From Acidimicrobiales bacterium (lineage in GTDB: Bacteria > Actinomycetota > Acidimicrobiia > Acidimicrobiales > UBA8190): DNA of 41,265 nucleotides. The notes beneath the pieces were generated by a model, which was not told the origin of the DNA, did no database searches, and worked only from the letters and a program-made list of their open reading frames with translations. The stretch lies in NCBI GenBank assembly GCA_017882995.1, contig JADGOL010000195.1, positions 1 to 41,265 of the forward strand, given 5' to 3'. Both the position numbers and the translations under genes were made by a program. This document shows, piece after piece, positions 7,306-18,598 of the stretch (the first letter of the stretch is position 1; each line of letters opens with the position of its first letter).

Positions 7306-8290
7306 CCTGACAGTCGCGGATCGCCTGGTGGTCGAGTTTCGTCATCTCCACGGCACCGGACTTCGAGGGATGGATGCCGTCGGAATCCATCCACTGAGGC
7401 TTGCGGAACTCGATGTCCCCCCAATCGAGCAAATGGAAGTTGGGGTGGGTTGCGACCGCACCGGCGATGGCTCCATTGATCCCGAGCGCGATCGAGCCGA
7501 AATGGGGATTGACGGTCAGGAAGACCACACAACGCTGTGTCTGCAAGGCGGCAACCTCGTTGGCGAAGTCGGACGCCCAGTTCGGGTTCGGCGGCTCGGG
7601 CAGGGCGTCATTCGAGCCGAGCTCGATCACCCAGTCCCGAGGTTGCCCGTCGCTCTCGATCGCCTCGATCTTCTGTAGGTGCTCGGCCATGGTCGTGCCC
7701 CCGACCGCGTCGATGATGAGGCTGTAATGACGCAACGTGTGGGTCAGGTCGGATGTCGCCAGCGCGGTGATCGAGTCCCCGATAATGGCCACGTTGCCGG
7801 CGGGATTCGGAACCTCGGGGCTCGTGACAGCGGGACTCGTACCCCCCGGACTTTCGGGCACCGTCGTCGAGGGAGACGTGGTTGTCGACTCGAACGGTGA
7901 TGTGGTGGTCACCGACGGGAGTGTGGGGAAATCGGCATCCGACGAGAGTGAGGGTGACGCAGCCGTGTCATTGGTGGGAACGGGGGAGGTTCCTGAGTTG
8001 ACCAGGCTGATGACGAGCAAGATCGCAAGGATGAGAACGACGACTCCGACCGATGATCCGATGATCTTGGCCCGCCGGTCGATCTTCTTGGCGGTGACGG
8101 CCGGTGACGGACTCGGCGCTAACGACGGTGCCGGCTCGACGGTGAAGGGGGTGATGGCGTCGGACAGGTCGACCCACGCGACGCCATTCCAAAAAAGCCG
8201 CTGTCCCGTCTTGCGGTCGCGATACCAACCGGCTTTGCGACTGGTGGGTCCGGGAGCGGCCGGTTCCCTCGCCACGCCCTCGTCAGTCAT
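7298..8290 (-). CDS. Membrane-anchored SGNH hydrolase with N-terminal DUF2510
   Basis: A 330-residue three-part protein. Residues 20-41 are a DUF2510 module (AGWYRDRKTGQRLFWNG). Residues 75-98 are one transmembrane helix (IIGSSVGVVVLILAILLVIS). After a Ser/Thr/Pro linker, residues 166-330 form an SGNH/GDSL hydrolase: GDSIT with Ser173, GSND with Asn227, and DGIHPS with Asp304 and His307. Topology predicts DUF2510 inside and the catalytic domain outside, acting on an ester such as an acyl or acetyl group of the envelope (inference). The ATG at 8290 is chosen because DUF2510 follows directly. The codons just upstream form a hairpin abutting the start. It is the first gene of a two-gene unit with the alpha/beta hydrolase. 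Confidence 0.85.
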   Translation of the reverse strand: MTDEGVAREPAAPGPTSRKAGWYRDRKTGQRLFWNGVAWVDLSDAITPFTVEPAPSLAPSPSPAVTAKKIDRRAKIIGSSVGVVVLILAILLVISLVNSGTSPVPTNDTAASPSLSSDADFPTLPSVTTTSPFESTTTSPSTTVPESPGGTSPAVTSPEVPNPAGNVAIIGDSITALATSDLTHTLRHYSLIIDAVGGTTMAEHLQKIEAIESDGQPRDWVIELGSNDALPEPPNPNWASDFANEVAALQTQRCVVFLTVNPHFGSIALGINGAIAGAVATHPNFHLLDWGDIEFRKPQWMDSDGIHPSKSGAVEMTKLDHQAIRDCQGD

Positions 8291-8331
8291 CGTGCCACGA
8301 GCCAAGCTTCGGGACCAAAGGAATTGGCACG
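8291..8331 (-). promoter_or_regulatory. Inverted repeat abutting the SGNH start codon
   Basis: On the minus strand CGTGCCA (8331-8325) and TGGCACG (8297-8291) flank 27 bases, and the second arm touches the ATG at 8290. In the mRNA this would place a stem directly against the start codon, where a Shine-Dalgarno sequence is missing. Confidence 0.35.
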
Positions 8332-8643
8332 TCCCTCGTGACACACTGTCCCCGAATCCCCGCAGGGTCGGGACGCCAGCCATCTAGGACCATCGTGCCC
8401 CCGCCGAATTGAAGGGCTGCAAACCAAGATCAGCCCGACTTGGACAGGCAATGTACTCATGTTCTATGTGACCCGAAAGACGACGTCCCCGCCCACCAGC
8501 CTTCCCCCGTCCACTCGGGGCGAGGCCGGCCCGGGCGCCGCACCGCCGTGAACGGGCCGCCGGATCTGGACGTCCGCGCTTCGTCGTTGTCAACGTCCCG
8601 AGCTCTCGGTCCGTGAAAGGGGTATGCAGCGCATGGTCGATCG
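8332..8643. other. Divergent intergenic region between two SGNH genes
   Basis: About 310 bases between divergent genes, presumably holding both promoters. CATGGT at 8632-8637 sits six bases before GTG 8644 and is a near match to the leaderless arrangement seen elsewhere here. No protein gene is convincing. Confidence 0.4.
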
Positions 8644-9573
8644 GTGAACTCCCCGCTGGCGTCCGGTGCCACTCGGAGGTCGGCGCAACCGGGATCTCAG
8701 TCGGGCGCCGCCGCTTCTGTCGCCTTGGCGATCTTGGTCATTGCGGTGGTAGCAGTGGTAGCGGTGGCCATCGCCTGGGACCCAGGGACCGCCCCACGCC
8801 GGTCGGACGGTGCGGTCGCCCGGCCCACGACACGAGCAATTCGCGACCGGTCCGCCGCGGCTCCCACCGGTCAAGGGCGGGGGCTTGCCCCGCTCGTGCC
8901 CACAACCGCCATGCCGCTGCGCGTACTCGAGATCGGTGACTCGCTCGGGATCGATCTCGGGGATCAGCTCAAGTCCCAACTCGATGCCACGGGCATGGCC
9001 CGCACCACGGTCGCCTCGGTCGGTGACTCGGGCCTGTCGAACACCACCTACTTCGACTGGCCGGGCCACCTCGCCGGCCTGTTGAACACCGATCGTCCCC
9101 AGATCGTCGTGGTCTTCATGGGAGCCAATGACGACCAGGGCTTGTATGTCAACGGCATCGCCTCCGCCCCGGGCACGCTGACCTGGGTCGAGGGCTATGC
9201 CCAACGGGTGGACGAACTGGTGCGGGAGGCCAGGAGCTCGGGAGCGCGGGTGGTATGGGTCGGCATGCCCCTCATGGCGAACCTCGATCTCGATGCGGCC
9301 ATGCAGCGTGAGAACACGATCTACGAACGCGAGACCGAGAGCTTCTCGGCGACGCTCTATGTGTCTTCCATCTCGGCGCTCGACGCGTCCGGGGTCTATG
9401 AGACCAATGGTGAGGACACCTCGGGCGGACACGTCGCTCTCCGCACCCCCGACGGGGTCCACCTGACGCCGGCGGGCGCCGGCGTGCTCGCCCGAGCGGT
9501 GATCAAGGCCGTCGACCAGCAGTGGGACCTGACTCTGGGGATACCGACGGTGCCTGAGCCCACCACGAACTAG
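8644..9573 (+). CDS. DUF459-type SGNH hydrolase, membrane anchored
   Basis: A 309-residue protein with one N-terminal transmembrane segment (residues 23-44) and an extracytoplasmic SGNH domain. Block I is EIGDSLGIDLG with Ser100; the Asn block is GANDDQG with Asn162; the catalytic end is DGVHLTPAG with Asp270 and His273. FDWPGHLAGLL and WVGMPLM match the DUF459 branch, which is often found near acyltransferases and peptidoglycan-modifying genes. It is not closely related to the SGNH protein on the other side of the intergenic region, which has a different domain order. The start is a GTG without Shine-Dalgarno. A role in deacylating a cell-wall glycan or lipid is plausible but not shown. Confidence 0.85.
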   Translation: MNSPLASGATRRSAQPGSQSGAAASVALAILVIAVVAVVAVAIAWDPGTAPRRSDGAVARPTTRAIRDRSAAAPTGQGRGLAPLVPTTAMPLRVLEIGDSLGIDLGDQLKSQLDATGMARTTVASVGDSGLSNTTYFDWPGHLAGLLNTDRPQIVVVFMGANDDQGLYVNGIASAPGTLTWVEGYAQRVDELVREARSSGARVVWVGMPLMANLDLDAAMQRENTIYERETESFSATLYVSSISALDASGVYETNGEDTSGGHVALRTPDGVHLTPAGAGVLARAVIKAVDQQWDLTLGIPTVPEPTTN

Positions 9574-9625
9574 CCGACGAGGACGAAAGCCACAGACGCG
9601 CTAGCAATGGAACGGAACACCTTCT

Positions 9626-10087
9626 CTAGCGCGGTGGTGACTGCTCACTTGGAGTGTGTCCGGTCCAACGACCGCCGTCCCACCATCGCAACGGATACTC
9701 GTGACTGGGATCTGGATACCACCCCGGTGCGGCCGCACCCGAATAGGGACCCGGAGCCGCGGGCCCGGGCACCCAGCCCGACACAGTCATCTGTCCGGGC
9801 CCGTATTGACCGGCGACCGCTGCCGCCTCGACGGCGATGAGCTTCTTGCGGATATTGAACCAGTAGATCAGTGCGGGAATGGCCAAGATGTTGACGAGGA
9901 TGACCAGCAAGAGCCAGAGGATCTTCTCCTGTCCGGCCAGCTTCCACTGCCAGTCCGGTCGCTTGACGATATCCACGATGGCGACGATGAACATCACCAA
10001 GGAGCCAATGCCGACTACGAACCAGGCCATGAAGAGGAGGAACAACCCAGCGCCGAATGCTCCGGAACTGTTCACGGCCTCCACCAT
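9626..10087 (-). CDS. Small membrane protein with C-terminal DUF2510
   Basis: A 153-residue protein with two transmembrane helices, FLLFMAWFVVGIGSLVMFIV and ILWLLLVILVNILAIPALIY, separated by VDIVKRPDWQWKLAGQEK. This layout recalls the PLDc_N membrane hairpin family. A Gly/Pro/Ala linker leads to the C-terminal DUF2510 module, APGWYPDPSHEYPLRWWDGG. Both termini probably face the cytoplasm. The start at 10087 is supported by TAGCAT exactly six bases upstream. It lies 83 bases downstream of the secreted YELYCPG gene on the same strand but has its own apparent promoter. Function unknown. Confidence 0.78.
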   Translation of the reverse strand: MVEAVNSSGAFGAGLFLLFMAWFVVGIGSLVMFIVAIVDIVKRPDWQWKLAGQEKILWLLLVILVNILAIPALIYWFNIRKKLIAVEAAAVAGQYGPGQMTVSGWVPGPAAPGPYSGAAAPGWYPDPSHEYPLRWWDGGRWTGHTPSEQSPPR

Positions 10088-10099
10088 GGGCCCATGCTA
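10088..10099 (-). promoter_or_regulatory. Leaderless -10 element, TAGCAT-N6-ATG
   Basis: Minus-strand TAGCAT, then GGGCCC, then ATG at 10087. The spacing matches the other leaderless candidates. Confidence 0.55.
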
Positions 10100-10170
10100 C
10101 GCAAGAGTGCAATCGCCGCGATCCTGGGTCTCATGGGTTTCGTCCAAGGCCCAATCTCGACCCGCATGCT

Positions 10171-11139
10171 TCAGGAAATGGTGATCGAGAGGACTTTCGT
10201 GGTGGAATTCTGTGTGTGGGGTCTAGTACTCGTCTTCTTGTCCAGCGCTTCCACCGTGAAGGTGAACGTCCCAGCATCTCTGTGGTTGGGCATTCCCGAG
10301 ATGACCCCGCTGTGTCTATTGAGCTTGAGTCCCTGAGGGAGCTTCGACGAACCCGGCGCCAGTTTCCAGATGTATGGGGGGTTTCCGCCCCCGGCGGTCA
10401 TGGTGGCTGAATATTCCTGCCCAATCCTTCCGTTGTGCAGCGAGGTCGTGGAGATGATCAGGGGAGTCGCCGCCACGGCGATCACTGGGAAGATGGGCGT
10501 GGAGTACGGGGCCGCCCGCACGATGCCCGACGGTTCGCTGTGATTGAGGTGCGCCGTGCAATTCAAGAGGAGCGAGCTGCCCGATACCTCCAGAGTCAAG
10601 TGGGTTCGCTCGTCCTGCTTGATGGTGATGCTCGTGCCCGATGCCGTGAAGGGCCCGACAGACGCTGCCGAGACCGGGAAGTTGATTGTGAGCCCTTGAT
10701 CGGGCACCGGCGACGGGATGGGAACGTCGAAGGACGCCGTGGACTTCGGGGCTGACGACGGTGATGCCCCGGTGGCGTCGACCTGGGTGGTCGCCGTCCC
10801 GCTGATGTCGCTATTACCCAAGGCGGCAGCAGCACCAACCACTGATGATGGAAGGACCAAGGTGGTCTGGTAGCCGGTCAACTGGAAGTGCTCTCCGGCC
10901 GCGGGGGCCGAAGGTGAAATCGTTCCCGAGGTGACCACGTCGTTGAACACGAGGTTCCCGACCGGGGAACCTGGGCAGTAGAGCTCGTACGGGGCACTGT
11001 CGGCGAAGGCCGGAGATCCCAACCCCTGAATCGACACGATCGCCAGTGTTGAGACGCCAAGCCCAAGGACGGTCACTCCTCGCCGGAGATCGAACAGCCG
11101 CCGAGCCTCTCCCGCCTGCAACCCCGCCGTCCGGTGCAC
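10171..11139 (-). CDS. Secreted protein: YELYCPG domain plus He_PIG Ig-like domain
   Basis: A 322-residue exported protein. An Arg-rich N-region and hydrophobic segment (GVTVLGLGVSTLAIVSIQGL) end in SPAFA, a signal-peptidase-like site near residue 46. Residues 49-210 form a beta-rich domain starting YELYCPGSPVG, with Cys55 and a second conserved Cys194 (LLLNCTAHLNHS), probably a disulfide. Residues 226-300 are a He_PIG putative Ig domain (LPQGLKLNRHSGVISGMPN). There is no C-terminal anchor. The first domain occurs twice in the gene at 25307. GTG 11139 is the preferred start: GGGGGG lies about five bases upstream and the signal peptide follows; a longer frame reaches 11349. Function unknown; surface adhesion or a structural role is only a guess. 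Confidence 0.8.
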   Translation of the reverse strand: MHRTAGLQAGEARRLFDLRRGVTVLGLGVSTLAIVSIQGLGSPAFADSAPYELYCPGSPVGNLVFNDVVTSGTISPSAPAAGEHFQLTGYQTTLVLPSSVVGAAAALGNSDISGTATTQVDATGASPSSAPKSTASFDVPIPSPVPDQGLTINFPVSAASVGPFTASGTSITIKQDERTHLTLEVSGSSLLLNCTAHLNHSEPSGIVRAAPYSTPIFPVIAVAATPLIISTTSLHNGRIGQEYSATMTAGGGNPPYIWKLAPGSSKLPQGLKLNRHSGVISGMPNHRDAGTFTFTVEALDKKTSTRPHTQNSTTKVLSITIS

Positions 11140-11471
11140 CCGAACCCCCCGTCGCAAAGGCACCCGCCACCTCTGCGAACTCAAGGCTAAACGAGCCCTG
11201 ATGAGGTGTCCACCGACGAAATGACACACAGACGCTGGTCCTCGGTCCGGCGTGGTTGGCCTTCGCGGCTCGCAACCACTCAACGAAGGCAATCCGGCCG
11301 TCACCATGCAGAAATCCCGTCCTGCCCCCGGTCGGCATCCGAACGCCACAGAGTGTGACCAGACAATCCCTCGAGCACGGACGACGGAGTCGCCCCTACG
11401 CTCTAAAGCAGACGACTGGTGAGACCGATCTAAGCCGGTGGACTCGCACGACGGACCTGGAGGGTTGCGCC
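11140..11471. other. Divergent intergenic region with one -10 candidate
   Basis: About 330 bases separating the secreted YELYCPG gene from the gene at 11472. TACGCT at 11397-11402 could be the -10 of the plus-strand gene, giving a leader of about 60 bases. Frames continuing upstream of both starts show no conserved sequence. Confidence 0.4.
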
Positions 11472-12044
11472 ATGTCCCTGCTGCGTGGCAGGAAGCTGAG
11501 ACAAGGGATCGACGGGTCTCGGATGCCCCTGGACTGGCGGCAGCGGGCCATGACCGTCGGCGTTCCCAAGAGCGGTCGAATCGTCTTGGAACAACTCGAG
11601 ACTCGGGCCACCTCAGAGACGGGGTTCGTGGAGCACGTGGCCGAGATCGTCAGAGAGTTGGAAGACGATCCCGCCATGCTGACCTTCGGACTCTTCCACA
11701 CGCCGGAGCACACCATGACGGGCGTGGTGATCGTGGTCGGGAAAGTTGGGCTCGTGCTGCTCGATGCCGAAGACAGACACCCGTTCGCGGATTTCCGGTG
11801 GGAGACGCTCTGTCGCTTCGATCTGAAGCGCGACCGTAGCTACCAGATCGTCGGCCTTGCCTGGTACGAAGGGGAAAGGGACATCACAGAGCGCATCGGG
11901 GAAGAGACTCCGCTCGAACTGTCAGAGATGCGGTTCGCCTACATGTACATGCATGCCGACGACGAGCTTCTGACCTTCGTCAAAGAAGCCTTTGATGAAG
12001 CCGCGATACCCGAGGCACTGCATCGCAGGCCACCGCTACTCTGA
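11472..12044 (+). CDS. Uncharacterised soluble protein (190 aa)
   Basis: No family is recognised. The protein has a basic start (MSLLRGRKLRQGIDGSRMPL) and a mixed alpha/beta core with a clear strand (MTGVVIVVGKVGLVLLDAED). The second half is acidic (GEETPLELSEMRFAYMYMHA). There is no signal peptide or membrane helix. ATG 11472 has GGAGGG about eight bases upstream. The compact size, good start signal and typical codon use support a real gene. A hairpin spans its stop codon, and the convergent YbjQ gene ends 45 bases further on. Confidence 0.65.
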   Translation: MSLLRGRKLRQGIDGSRMPLDWRQRAMTVGVPKSGRIVLEQLETRATSETGFVEHVAEIVRELEDDPAMLTFGLFHTPEHTMTGVVIVVGKVGLVLLDAEDRHPFADFRWETLCRFDLKRDRSYQIVGLAWYEGERDITERIGEETPLELSEMRFAYMYMHADDELLTFVKEAFDEAAIPEALHRRPPLL

Positions 12045-12067
12045 CTACTGTCAGCGTCCGTAGTCAG
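12041..12067 (+). terminator. Hairpin spanning the stop codon
   Basis: CTGACTAC (12041-12048) pairs perfectly with GTAGTCAG (12060-12067) around an 11-base loop. The stem includes the TGA of the upstream gene and lies between convergent genes, so it could end both transcripts. There is no T-run. Confidence 0.45.
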
Positions 12068-12089
12068 CTACACAAGCCCGATCAGACAA

Positions 12090-12410
12090 CTACAGCTTGC
12101 GGCACTTGATCGCAGTTCCGTAGGCGCAGATCTCGGTCCAGTTCCCGCCCATCTCGGACGTGTCGAACCGCATGGCCAAGATCGCGTCTGCGCCTTTCGC
12201 CTCGGCCTCCTGCACCATCCGCTCGGTGACCTCTTGGCGACTGGCGATCAAGTTCTTGGTCATTCCTTTGAGCTCGCCACCAGCAAGGGACTTGAACGAC
12301 GCTCCAATCTGGGAGCCGACATTCCGACTCCGAACAGTCAGACCGAATACCTCACCGAGGACGTCAGTGACTTCGTAGCCCGGCAGGTCGTTCATGGTGG
12401 AGATCAGCAT
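12090..12410 (-). CDS. YbjQ/UPF0145 family protein
   Basis: A 106-residue member of the YbjQ family, once called a heavy-metal-binding domain; it forms a compact oligomeric fold whose role is unknown. Typical features are MLISTMNDLPGYEVTDVLGE at the start and GADAILAMRFDTSEMGG followed by WTEICAYGTAI at the end. GGAGG lies only three bases before ATG 12410, which is close, but this start reproduces the family N-terminus better than ATG 12395. TAGTCT about 25 bases further upstream could be the -10. It sits 132 bases after the acyl-CoA synthetase on the same strand. Confidence 0.9.
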   Translation of the reverse strand: MLISTMNDLPGYEVTDVLGEVFGLTVRSRNVGSQIGASFKSLAGGELKGMTKNLIASRQEVTERMVQEAEAKGADAILAMRFDTSEMGGNWTEICAYGTAIKCRKL

Positions 12411-12542
12411 CTCAGCCTCCGTTCGCCGCTGCGACGATGACTCAGACTACCCCCGCGCTCTCGTGCGGTGTGGGCCCATCTTGCACACTCCAACTCGATC
12501 TTCCGACCGGCGATCTCGTCTCGCTGATGGGCGGTCGCCAAC

Positions 12543-14390
12543 TCACAGATCCCACGCACGGCGGCGACCGCTGGCCTCGAAGGCCTGGCGCAGAGCATCT
12601 TCAGCTTGTGATGTGAAAACGCGATAGGAGTCGTGTGCTCCTGTGCGCACATAGATCGGGTCCCCACCGACGAGATCGGAGCGAAACCTTTGGCAGACGA
12701 GCGTGCGGGTGAGAACCTTGTTGGTCGGAGTGGTGGGAAGTGCCTTGCAGAGGCGAACGAAGCGCGGCCACCACTTGGGACTGAGATCGGTTTGCTCGGT
12801 CAACCAGGCAGCGAACGACCTGCCGTCGAACTCGGCGCCTTCTCGAAGCACCAGCGCCACCATAACCTGGTCGCCTGAGTCGGAATCGGGGACGCCGTAC
12901 ACCGACGCCATCACGACGTCGGGGTGACGAGCCACGATGGCTTCGATCGGGGCCGCCGGAAAATTCTCTCCGTCCACTCGCAACCAGTCCGTTGTCCGAC
13001 CCGCGAAGAACACCCAACCGTCGTCGTCGACATAGGCGAGGTCACCACTCCAGTACCAGCCGTTGCGTGTGGTTCGGTGCATGGCCTCCTCGTTGTGGTA
13101 ATACCCCTCGAATGGGCCCACGCCGAGAGTGTTCACGATTTCGCCGACGCACTCCTCGGCGTTCATGAGACGGCCAGCCCCGTCGAAGTTCGCTCTCGGA
13201 ACCTCGTCACCCCCGGAATCGACGACAAGGATCCCCTCGCGCAACTGTCCGACGGAACCGCGCGGAGGGCCTCCGGAGCGATCCAACGCGATCGCTCCTT
13301 CAGTTGATCCGAAGACGTCGACGATAGTGATCCCGAAACGCTGAGCGGCAGCTTCCACGACACGGGGCGAGCCTTCGTTACCGAAGGCGATTCTCAAGGT
13401 GTTGTTCGCATCGTCGTCCCGCTCGGGCGTGGACAACAGGTAGGCGAGCAACTTACCGGTGTAGTTGAACCACGTCGCGCCGTAACGTCGCACATCGGGC
13501 AGAAACCGCGATGCACTGAAGCGACGGGCGAGGGAAAGAGATGCGCCTGCGACCAGCGCGGGTGCCAGACCCGACATCAAGGAATTGGCATGGAACAGAG
13601 GCATGGCCGCGTACCCGACGTCATCAGGACCGACGCCGAGCATCGTCGCCATCCGCTGGCCCGTCGTGAGCAGTCTGCGCTGCGTGCATCGCACCGCCTT
13701 CGGTGCAGCTGAGGTACCGGAAGTGAACAGCAACGCCCACAGGGTTTCCAGTTCACACTCGAGCTCAGACCGACCTTCGGGGCTCTCGCCCCCTGGGTCA
13801 TCTCTTGCGGCGACGGCGACCGCATCATCCAACAACTCGCCCATCGACCTGGGCGGGTCATCAGCATCGACAAAGCGCTCAGAGACGAGGATGCCTCCCG
13901 ACAGATCCAACCCCTCAATGGCCGGGTGGAGCAAGGCTTGATGGCGAGGCTCGGTGATCAGAAGCTGTACATCGGTGTGTGAGATGTCGCGAGCCAGGTG
14001 CTCGTCGCGCCGCGTGTGGTTCAGCCCGACCACCGCCGCTCCCACAAGTCCCGCTCCGCACAGCGCAAACACATAGTCCGGGGTGTTGTCCAACAGTATG
14101 GCGACATGGGGAGGCCGATCGGGATCGAGTCGAGTGCGGTAGAGCGCGGCAAAACGCTCGGCCTCGACAAGGAGCTCCGCGTGAGTCCAGATCTGGTCGC
14201 CGAAGTGGAGGGCGGGGCGGCTGGAGTAACCCGCGTCGAGACCGTTGCGTCTCAGAAGGGCGGCGACGTTGCGAGCTGGGAGGGGCACTTCATGGAGGGG
14301 TGGAGCGAACACCAGTGGTTCGGCCACCTCAGTGGATTGCCGAGAGCGAGGGGCGGCACGCCTTTCGCTCGCCACTGTCTCTATGCGCAA
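12543..14390 (-). CDS. Acyl-CoA synthetase (FadD17-like, ANL superfamily)
   Basis: An adenylate-forming enzyme that should activate a carboxylic acid to its CoA thioester through an acyl-AMP. The ATP P-loop is LFTSGTSAAPKAV near residue 219. Other ANL motifs are the substrate-side GNEGSPR, FGSTEGAI, and the hinge YWSGDLAYVDDDGWVFFAGR with WLRVDGEN. The C-terminal catalytic Lys is in PTTPTNKVLTR. Overall it resembles actinobacterial FadD17-type very-long-chain or steroid-acid synthetases. The frame starts with TTG 14390; GTG 14372 is also possible, and both leave about 40 residues before the core. It follows the thiolase by 38 bases, so the two form an operon. Confidence 0.88.
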   Translation of the reverse strand: MRIETVASERRAAPRSRQSTEVAEPLVFAPPLHEVPLPARNVAALLRRNGLDAGYSSRPALHFGDQIWTHAELLVEAERFAALYRTRLDPDRPPHVAILLDNTPDYVFALCGAGLVGAAVVGLNHTRRDEHLARDISHTDVQLLITEPRHQALLHPAIEGLDLSGGILVSERFVDADDPPRSMGELLDDAVAVAARDDPGGESPEGRSELECELETLWALLFTSGTSAAPKAVRCTQRRLLTTGQRMATMLGVGPDDVGYAAMPLFHANSLMSGLAPALVAGASLSLARRFSASRFLPDVRRYGATWFNYTGKLLAYLLSTPERDDDANNTLRIAFGNEGSPRVVEAAAQRFGITIVDVFGSTEGAIALDRSGGPPRGSVGQLREGILVVDSGGDEVPRANFDGAGRLMNAEECVGEIVNTLGVGPFEGYYHNEEAMHRTTRNGWYWSGDLAYVDDDGWVFFAGRTTDWLRVDGENFPAAPIEAIVARHPDVVMASVYGVPDSDSGDQVMVALVLREGAEFDGRSFAAWLTEQTDLSPKWWPRFVRLCKALPTTPTNKVLTRTLVCQRFRSDLVGGDPIYVRTGAHDSYRVFTSQAEDALRQAFEASGRRRAWDL

Positions 14391-14427
14391 CCACGCTCTG
14401 CATCACCGTCACTCCTGCTGCGTGGGA

Positions 14428-17045
<2,618 letters not shown>

Positions 17046-17310
17046 CCGGCGTGGCCTTCGGGGCCGGGCCGGGCCCGGTCCGCAAGTCGCCACCGGCGAC
17101 GACGTCACGGAACGGGTAGCGCCGAACCGAGCCCCGACTTGGACACGAGACGCCAATCGGGTGAACATCGCCGGACCATGTTCGGCCCCCGACGATCAGG
17201 GCGGGGAAGGGATGTCGTCGCTCTCTCGGCCGAGTGTCAGTATTCCTTGGCAGACCTCGCGGTGGCGGCTCTCGTGTCCGTTCGCCACGGGCCGAGCACT
17301 CGGAGAAGCC

Positions 17311-18513
17311 ATGGCCAGCGAAGAGTCGTCCCGGGGAGAAGACGAGGGTCCCTCGGGTGATCCACAGGCACCGGGGCCGCTGGCGGGACTCCGCGTCATC
17401 GAGCTCGCCGGGCTCGGGCCCGGGCCATTCTGCGCCATGGTTCTGGCCGACCTGGGGGCGGAGGTCATGCGCGTGGAGCGAGTCAAGATGCCCGAAGCGG
17501 GCCCGGGCTCTGTCGACCGTCGGCAGGTCCTGACGAGAGGACGGCCGGCCATAGGGGTCGACCTCAAGCGCGAGCAGGGAATCGAGCTGGTACTCGACAT
17601 GGTCGAACATGCCGATGTGCTGATCGAGGGATTCCGTCCAGGTGTCCTCGAGCGGATCGGTCTCGGTCCGACTGTTTGCCTCGAGCGCAATCCCCGACTG
17701 ATCTACGGACGGATCACCGGATACGGGCGGGACGGACCTTTGGCCGCCGAAGCCGGCCATGACATCAACTACATCTCCATCGCCGGGGCCCTTGCCCCCA
17801 TCGGCCGGCGAGGCGAAGCTCCCGTCCCGCCGCTGAACCTGATCGCCGACTTCGGTGGCGGAGGGATGCTCCTAGCGATGGGAGTTCTCGCAGCAATCTT
17901 CGAGCGGACTCGCTCCGATCGTGGCCAGGTGGTCGACGCCGCCATGGTGGACGGCGCCGCATTGCTCACCACGATGTTTCATCAGATCCGCGCCCTGTCC
18001 CTCTGGCACGACGAGCGTGGGACCAATTCCATGGACACGGGCGCCCACTATTACAACGTGTATGAGACATCTGATGGTGAATTCGTGTCCGTCGGGGCCA
18101 TGGAGTCTCACTTCTACCATTCGTTCATGAAGGGACTCGGCTTTTCCGAGGAGGACATCCCTCCACAAGACGACCAATCACAGTGGGAGTCTCTGAAGCA
18201 GCGCGTCGCAGAGATCTTCCGAAGCAGGACACGGGACGAGTGGTTGGACACATTCCGAGGCACCGATGCCTGCGTGACCCCGGTGTTGTCACTGGGCGAA
18301 GCCCCCGGCCACCCTCACAACCTCCAACGTGGCACTTTTGTCGACGTCGGGGGCGTCTTGGAGCCGGCGCCGGCACCAAGATTCAGCCGCACCCCTCCCC
18401 CAGCTCCTTCTCCGGCACCGGGCCCGGGTGTCCACGCCCTCGAGGCACTCCTCGGGTGGGGGCTCATGCGGAACGAAATCGACCGCCTGGTCGAAGATGG
18501 GGTCATCGACTGA
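17311..18513 (+). CDS. mcr: Alpha-methylacyl-CoA racemase (CaiB/BaiF family III CoA-transferase fold)
   Basis: A 400-residue family III protein. GLRVIELAGLGPGPFCAMVL is the CoA-binding start. The racemase signature is GHDINYISIAGALAPIG and NLIADFGGGGM: His150 and Asp180 are 30 residues apart, the same spacing as the catalytic His126/Asp156 pair of the mycobacterial racemase MCR. The enzyme should interconvert (2R)- and (2S)-methylacyl-CoA, a step needed for beta-oxidation of methyl-branched or sterol side chains. ATG 17311 has GGAGA at suitable distance; the frame stays open upstream but without conserved sequence. The C-terminal Pro-rich segment (PPPAPSPAPGPG) is normal for the family. Confidence 0.9.
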   Translation: MASEESSRGEDEGPSGDPQAPGPLAGLRVIELAGLGPGPFCAMVLADLGAEVMRVERVKMPEAGPGSVDRRQVLTRGRPAIGVDLKREQGIELVLDMVEHADVLIEGFRPGVLERIGLGPTVCLERNPRLIYGRITGYGRDGPLAAEAGHDINYISIAGALAPIGRRGEAPVPPLNLIADFGGGGMLLAMGVLAAIFERTRSDRGQVVDAAMVDGAALLTTMFHQIRALSLWHDERGTNSMDTGAHYYNVYETSDGEFVSVGAMESHFYHSFMKGLGFSEEDIPPQDDQSQWESLKQRVAEIFRSRTRDEWLDTFRGTDACVTPVLSLGEAPGHPHNLQRGTFVDVGGVLEPAPAPRFSRTPPPAPSPAPGPGVHALEALLGWGLMRNEIDRLVEDGVID

Positions 18514-18598
18514 TCCGACCCGGGGGTCAACCAGCACGGTTGGGTCGGTTCGACAAGCACCGCCACGACGCGGCGCAGCGAGCAGAGAGCAAATCGCT

